Shown in pieces: positions 61,915-64,000 of a stretch of 64,000 nucleotides of DNA. The position numbers and the translations under genes were made by a program. The DNA is from Vreelandella arcis. GTDB lineage: Bacteria > Pseudomonadota > Gammaproteobacteria > Pseudomonadales > Halomonadaceae. Where the stretch lies: assembly GCF_900103865.1 (NCBI RefSeq), contig NZ_FNII01000003.1, forward strand, positions 124,001-188,000, written 5' to 3'. How positions within the stretch are numbered: position 1 is the stretch's first letter; every line of letters starts with the position of its first letter. The notes under the pieces were generated by a model that had not been told where the DNA came from, ran no database searches, and saw only the letters and a program-made list of their open reading frames with translations.

Positions 61915-63617
61915 AGTCCCAACACCGGGGCGTTAGCTCACGTCAAGCACCTATCGCGCCGCCTCTCCACGGGGGGCGGTTTTTGTTTATTTTGCTAATG
62001 ATGGCCTTGGTTTCCGCCATTTTGATTGGTCGAATCACCCTGTTGCAGGTGATTGACCGCCCTTTTTTGCAAAGCCAAGGGGACGCTCGCACACTGCGCA
62101 ATGAGACCATTCCCGCCCACCGGGGAATGATCACCGACCGCAATGGCGAACCGCTGGCCATATCCACTCCGGTCGTAACGCTCTGGGCGAACCCTCAGGA
62201 ACTGCCTGACGATGCCATTCAGCGCATTGTGCTTGCCCAGTCACTAGGCATGTCGCTGGAAGCTTTCGAAGCTCGCGTGGCGCGCTACAGTGAACACGAG
62301 TTCATGTATTTGCGTCGTCAAATGACGCCAGACGCTGCGCAACGTATCCTCGATCTGCGCACGCCCGGCGTTTACCCTCAGCGCGAATACAAGCGCTACT
62401 ACCCGGCCGGTGAGGTCGCCGCCCAACTGCTAGGGGTTACCAACGTCGATGACGTGGGTCAGGAGGGGTTGGAGCTTGCTTACCAGCCCCACTTGGCCGG
62501 TCACCCGGGGCAGCGGCGTATCATCAAAGACCGTCGAGGTCGGCTGGTTAGAGAGCTAGATGTGATTCGTGATGCCCAGCCAGGGGGTGATCTAACGCTG
62601 TCGATTGATCAGCGTCTACAGTATATGGCCTATCGCGAATTACGCTCAGCGGTTGCCGAAAATGAGGCGGATGGTGGCGTGCTGGTGATGATGGACGCGC
62701 GCAGCGGCGAAGTATTGGCCATGGCGAATTTACCTTCTTATAACCCCAATAACCGGGCGGGGCTTGATCCGCGCGGGTTGCGTAACCAGGCGCTGGTCGA
62801 TGTATTTGAGCCGGGCTCGGTGATGAAGCCGTTGGCCATGTCGGCGGTTCTGGAAAGTGAAGGGTTTGACCGCAATACCGTGGTCGATACCTCGCCCGGC
62901 TGGATGCGAATCGATGAATATACCATTCGTGATTTTCGCAATTATGGTGAGCTGGATTTGGCCGGCATTCTAGAACACTCTTCGAATGTGGGTATGTCCC
63001 GCCTGGCGTTGCAACTTGGCGATACGGCGATTTGGGAGAAATACCATCAATTAGGTTTGGGGCAAGCCCCTGGCACTGGCTTTCCTGGTGAGGCGACGGG
63101 CAGCTTGCCGGCGCATGTTAACTGGTCGCGCAGTGAGCGGGCGACGCTCGCCTATGGGTACGGTCTATCTGTGTCCGCGGTTCAATTGGCGAGTGCATAT
63201 ACGGCACTCGCCAATGATGGTGTGCGTTTGCCGCCCTCCTTGCTGCGTCTCGCCGAACCGCCTCAAGGGACACCTGCTATACAGCCGAAGGTGGCCAATG
63301 ATCTGCTGAATATTTTAGAAACGTCGGTAGCGGCCTATACCGGTGGGCGACGCGCCCGCGTTGAGGGTTATCGTGTGGGGGGTAAAACAGGCACGGTGCG
63401 TAAAATAGGCCAGCAAGGCTATACCACCGATGCGTACCGCAGCGTTTTTGCTGGCATTGCGCCGATTTCGGATCCGCGCATCGTCACTGTGGTCATGATA
63501 GATCACCCCAAAGCCGGCGAATTTTATGGGGGAGCAGTGGCAGCCCCGGTATTCTCAAGTGTCACCGGCAACGCGCTACGCTTATTGGATGTACCACCCG
63601 ACCGTGAGGTGGACTAG
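61911..63617 (+). CDS. ftsI: FtsI (PBP3), divisome transpeptidase
   Basis: Class B penicillin-binding protein (568 aa; E. coli 588) that cross-links septal peptidoglycan. Membrane helix at ~residues 22-42, PBP dimer-type domain, then the transpeptidase domain with the three active-site motifs: Ser303-Val-Met-Lys306, Ser357-Ser-Asn359 and Lys492-Thr-Gly494. ATG at 61911 overlaps ftsL. No frameshift or missing motif. murE follows after 15 nt. Confidence 0.97.
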   Translation: MKSQHRGVSSRQAPIAPPLHGGRFLFILLMMALVSAILIGRITLLQVIDRPFLQSQGDARTLRNETIPAHRGMITDRNGEPLAISTPVVTLWANPQELPDDAIQRIVLAQSLGMSLEAFEARVARYSEHEFMYLRRQMTPDAAQRILDLRTPGVYPQREYKRYYPAGEVAAQLLGVTNVDDVGQEGLELAYQPHLAGHPGQRRIIKDRRGRLVRELDVIRDAQPGGDLTLSIDQRLQYMAYRELRSAVAENEADGGVLVMMDARSGEVLAMANLPSYNPNNRAGLDPRGLRNQALVDVFEPGSVMKPLAMSAVLESEGFDRNTVVDTSPGWMRIDEYTIRDFRNYGELDLAGILEHSSNVGMSRLALQLGDTAIWEKYHQLGLGQAPGTGFPGEATGSLPAHVNWSRSERATLAYGYGLSVSAVQLASAYTALANDGVRLPPSLLRLAEPPQGTPAIQPKVANDLLNILETSVAAYTGGRRARVEGYRVGGKTGTVRKIGQQGYTTDAYRSVFAGIAPISDPRIVTVVMIDHPKAGEFYGGAVAAPVFSSVTGNALRLLDVPPDREVD

Positions 63618-63632
63618 TTGGAAGGAGACAGC

Positions 63633-64000
63633 ATGACGCTGAGCCCAAATGAGGTAATGCAGGCACTGGCTAAAGTATGGCCTGCCGGTAAGTTGCCCGG
63701 CGAGCTGCCAACCCTGCCTGAGCGTGTCAGCGTTACCAGCGACTCTCGGCAGGTGGCCCCCGGCGATATCTTTGTGGCCGTCCCCGGTGGCCAGCATGAT
63801 GGTCGCGACTTCATTGATCAGGCGATTGAGGCCGGCGCCGGGTTGGTGCTTTCCCATGCGAGCCAGGGGGATATCACTCTCGAGGGCCGCGTGCTACAGC
63901 TGCCGTACCTGACCCGGCGGCTGGGTGAATTGGGTCGTGCGCTCTTTCAACTGCCTGCAGGCCCTGAGGTCATTGGCGTCACGGGAACCAACGGAAAGAG
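63633..64000 (+). CDS. murE: MurE, UDP-MurNAc-tripeptide ligase, N-terminal part (3' end outside the window)
   Basis: N-terminal ~122 residues of the ligase that adds meso-diaminopimelate to UDP-MurNAc-L-Ala-D-Glu (substrate inferred from a Gram-negative context). Thr-Ser-Asp-Ser-Arg-Gln-Val-x-Pro-Gly-Asp near residue 40 binds the UDP-sugar and the P-loop Gly-Val-Thr-Gly-Thr-Asn-Gly-Lys begins near residue 115. The frame is open to the end of the window. ATG at 63633 has a clear AAGGAG. Confidence 0.93.
   Translation, partial: MTLSPNEVMQALAKVWPAGKLPGELPTLPERVSVTSDSRQVAPGDIFVAVPGGQHDGRDFIDQAIEAGAGLVLSHASQGDITLEGRVLQLPYLTRRLGELGRALFQLPAGPEVIGVTGTNGK

Overview
The window reads as a chromosomal core segment of a gammaproteobacterium, most likely a halophile of the family Halomonadaceae (Halomonas or a close relative). 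The evidence is the gene content and order, which from memory tracks the Pseudomonas/Oceanospirillales chromosome almost gene for gene from gatB (about 17.1 kb) to murE (64 kb), and the acidic character of several proteins. I found no phage, transposase, integrase, CRISPR array, tRNA or rRNA, and no gene-free stretch over 300 bp except the one filled by rnpB. Coding density is very high.

Layout. 0-4.1 kb: the end of hflK, then hflC, hisZ and purA. 4.2-13.4 kb: mixed single genes (cobO, yajQ-family, pepN, yegS-like lipid kinase, a Glu-rich lipoprotein of unknown role, cspA-family, a LysE/RhtB exporter, slt, a DUF1232 protein). 13.4-17.1 kb: htpG behind a textbook sigma-32 promoter, then gpsA-sixA. 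17.1-20.4 kb: gatCAB on the minus strand. 20.6-30.5 kb: mreBCD-maf-rng-yhdP-tldD. 30.5-32.5 kb: yjgA (minus) and pmbA. 32.5-39.6 kb: a long minus-strand run kdsD-kdsC-lptC-lptA-lptB-rpoN-hpf-ptsN-rapZ-ptsO. 39.9-46.7 kb: mlaFEDCB-ibaG-murA-hisG-hisD. 46.8-51.8 kb: algW/degS-like protease, Nif3-like protein, yhcB/zapG, zapE, rplM-rpsI. 52.0-56.0 kb: petABC (cytochrome bc1) and sspAB. 56.1-60.6 kb: dolP-diaA-yraN-lpoA (minus), rsmI and the RNase P RNA gene rnpB. 60.6-64 kb: the start of the division/cell-wall cluster, rsmH-ftsL-ftsI-murE, with murE cut by the window end.

How it works together. Most of the window builds and guards the envelope: elongasome (mreBCD), peptidoglycan synthesis and turnover (murA, murE, ftsI, lpoA, slt), LPS precursor and transport (kdsCD, lptABC), phospholipid transport (mla, yhdP), outer-membrane stress sensing (algW) and quality control (hflKC, dolP). 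The second theme is the nitrogen-type phosphotransferase circuit (rpoN, ptsN, ptsO, rapZ), with its likely phosphatase sixA 15 kb away. HisG is the short, regulatory-domain-free form, which needs HisZ; both are present but about 43 kb apart.

I did not find a convincing undescribed system. The features most worth a second look are the duplicated coiled-coil motif in the Glu-rich lipoprotein, the two-hairpin rplM leader, two near-promoter palindromes, the promoter and terminator packed around rnpB, and genes missing against the remembered Pseudomonas order (mraZ, hisC, a nitrilase-like gene).
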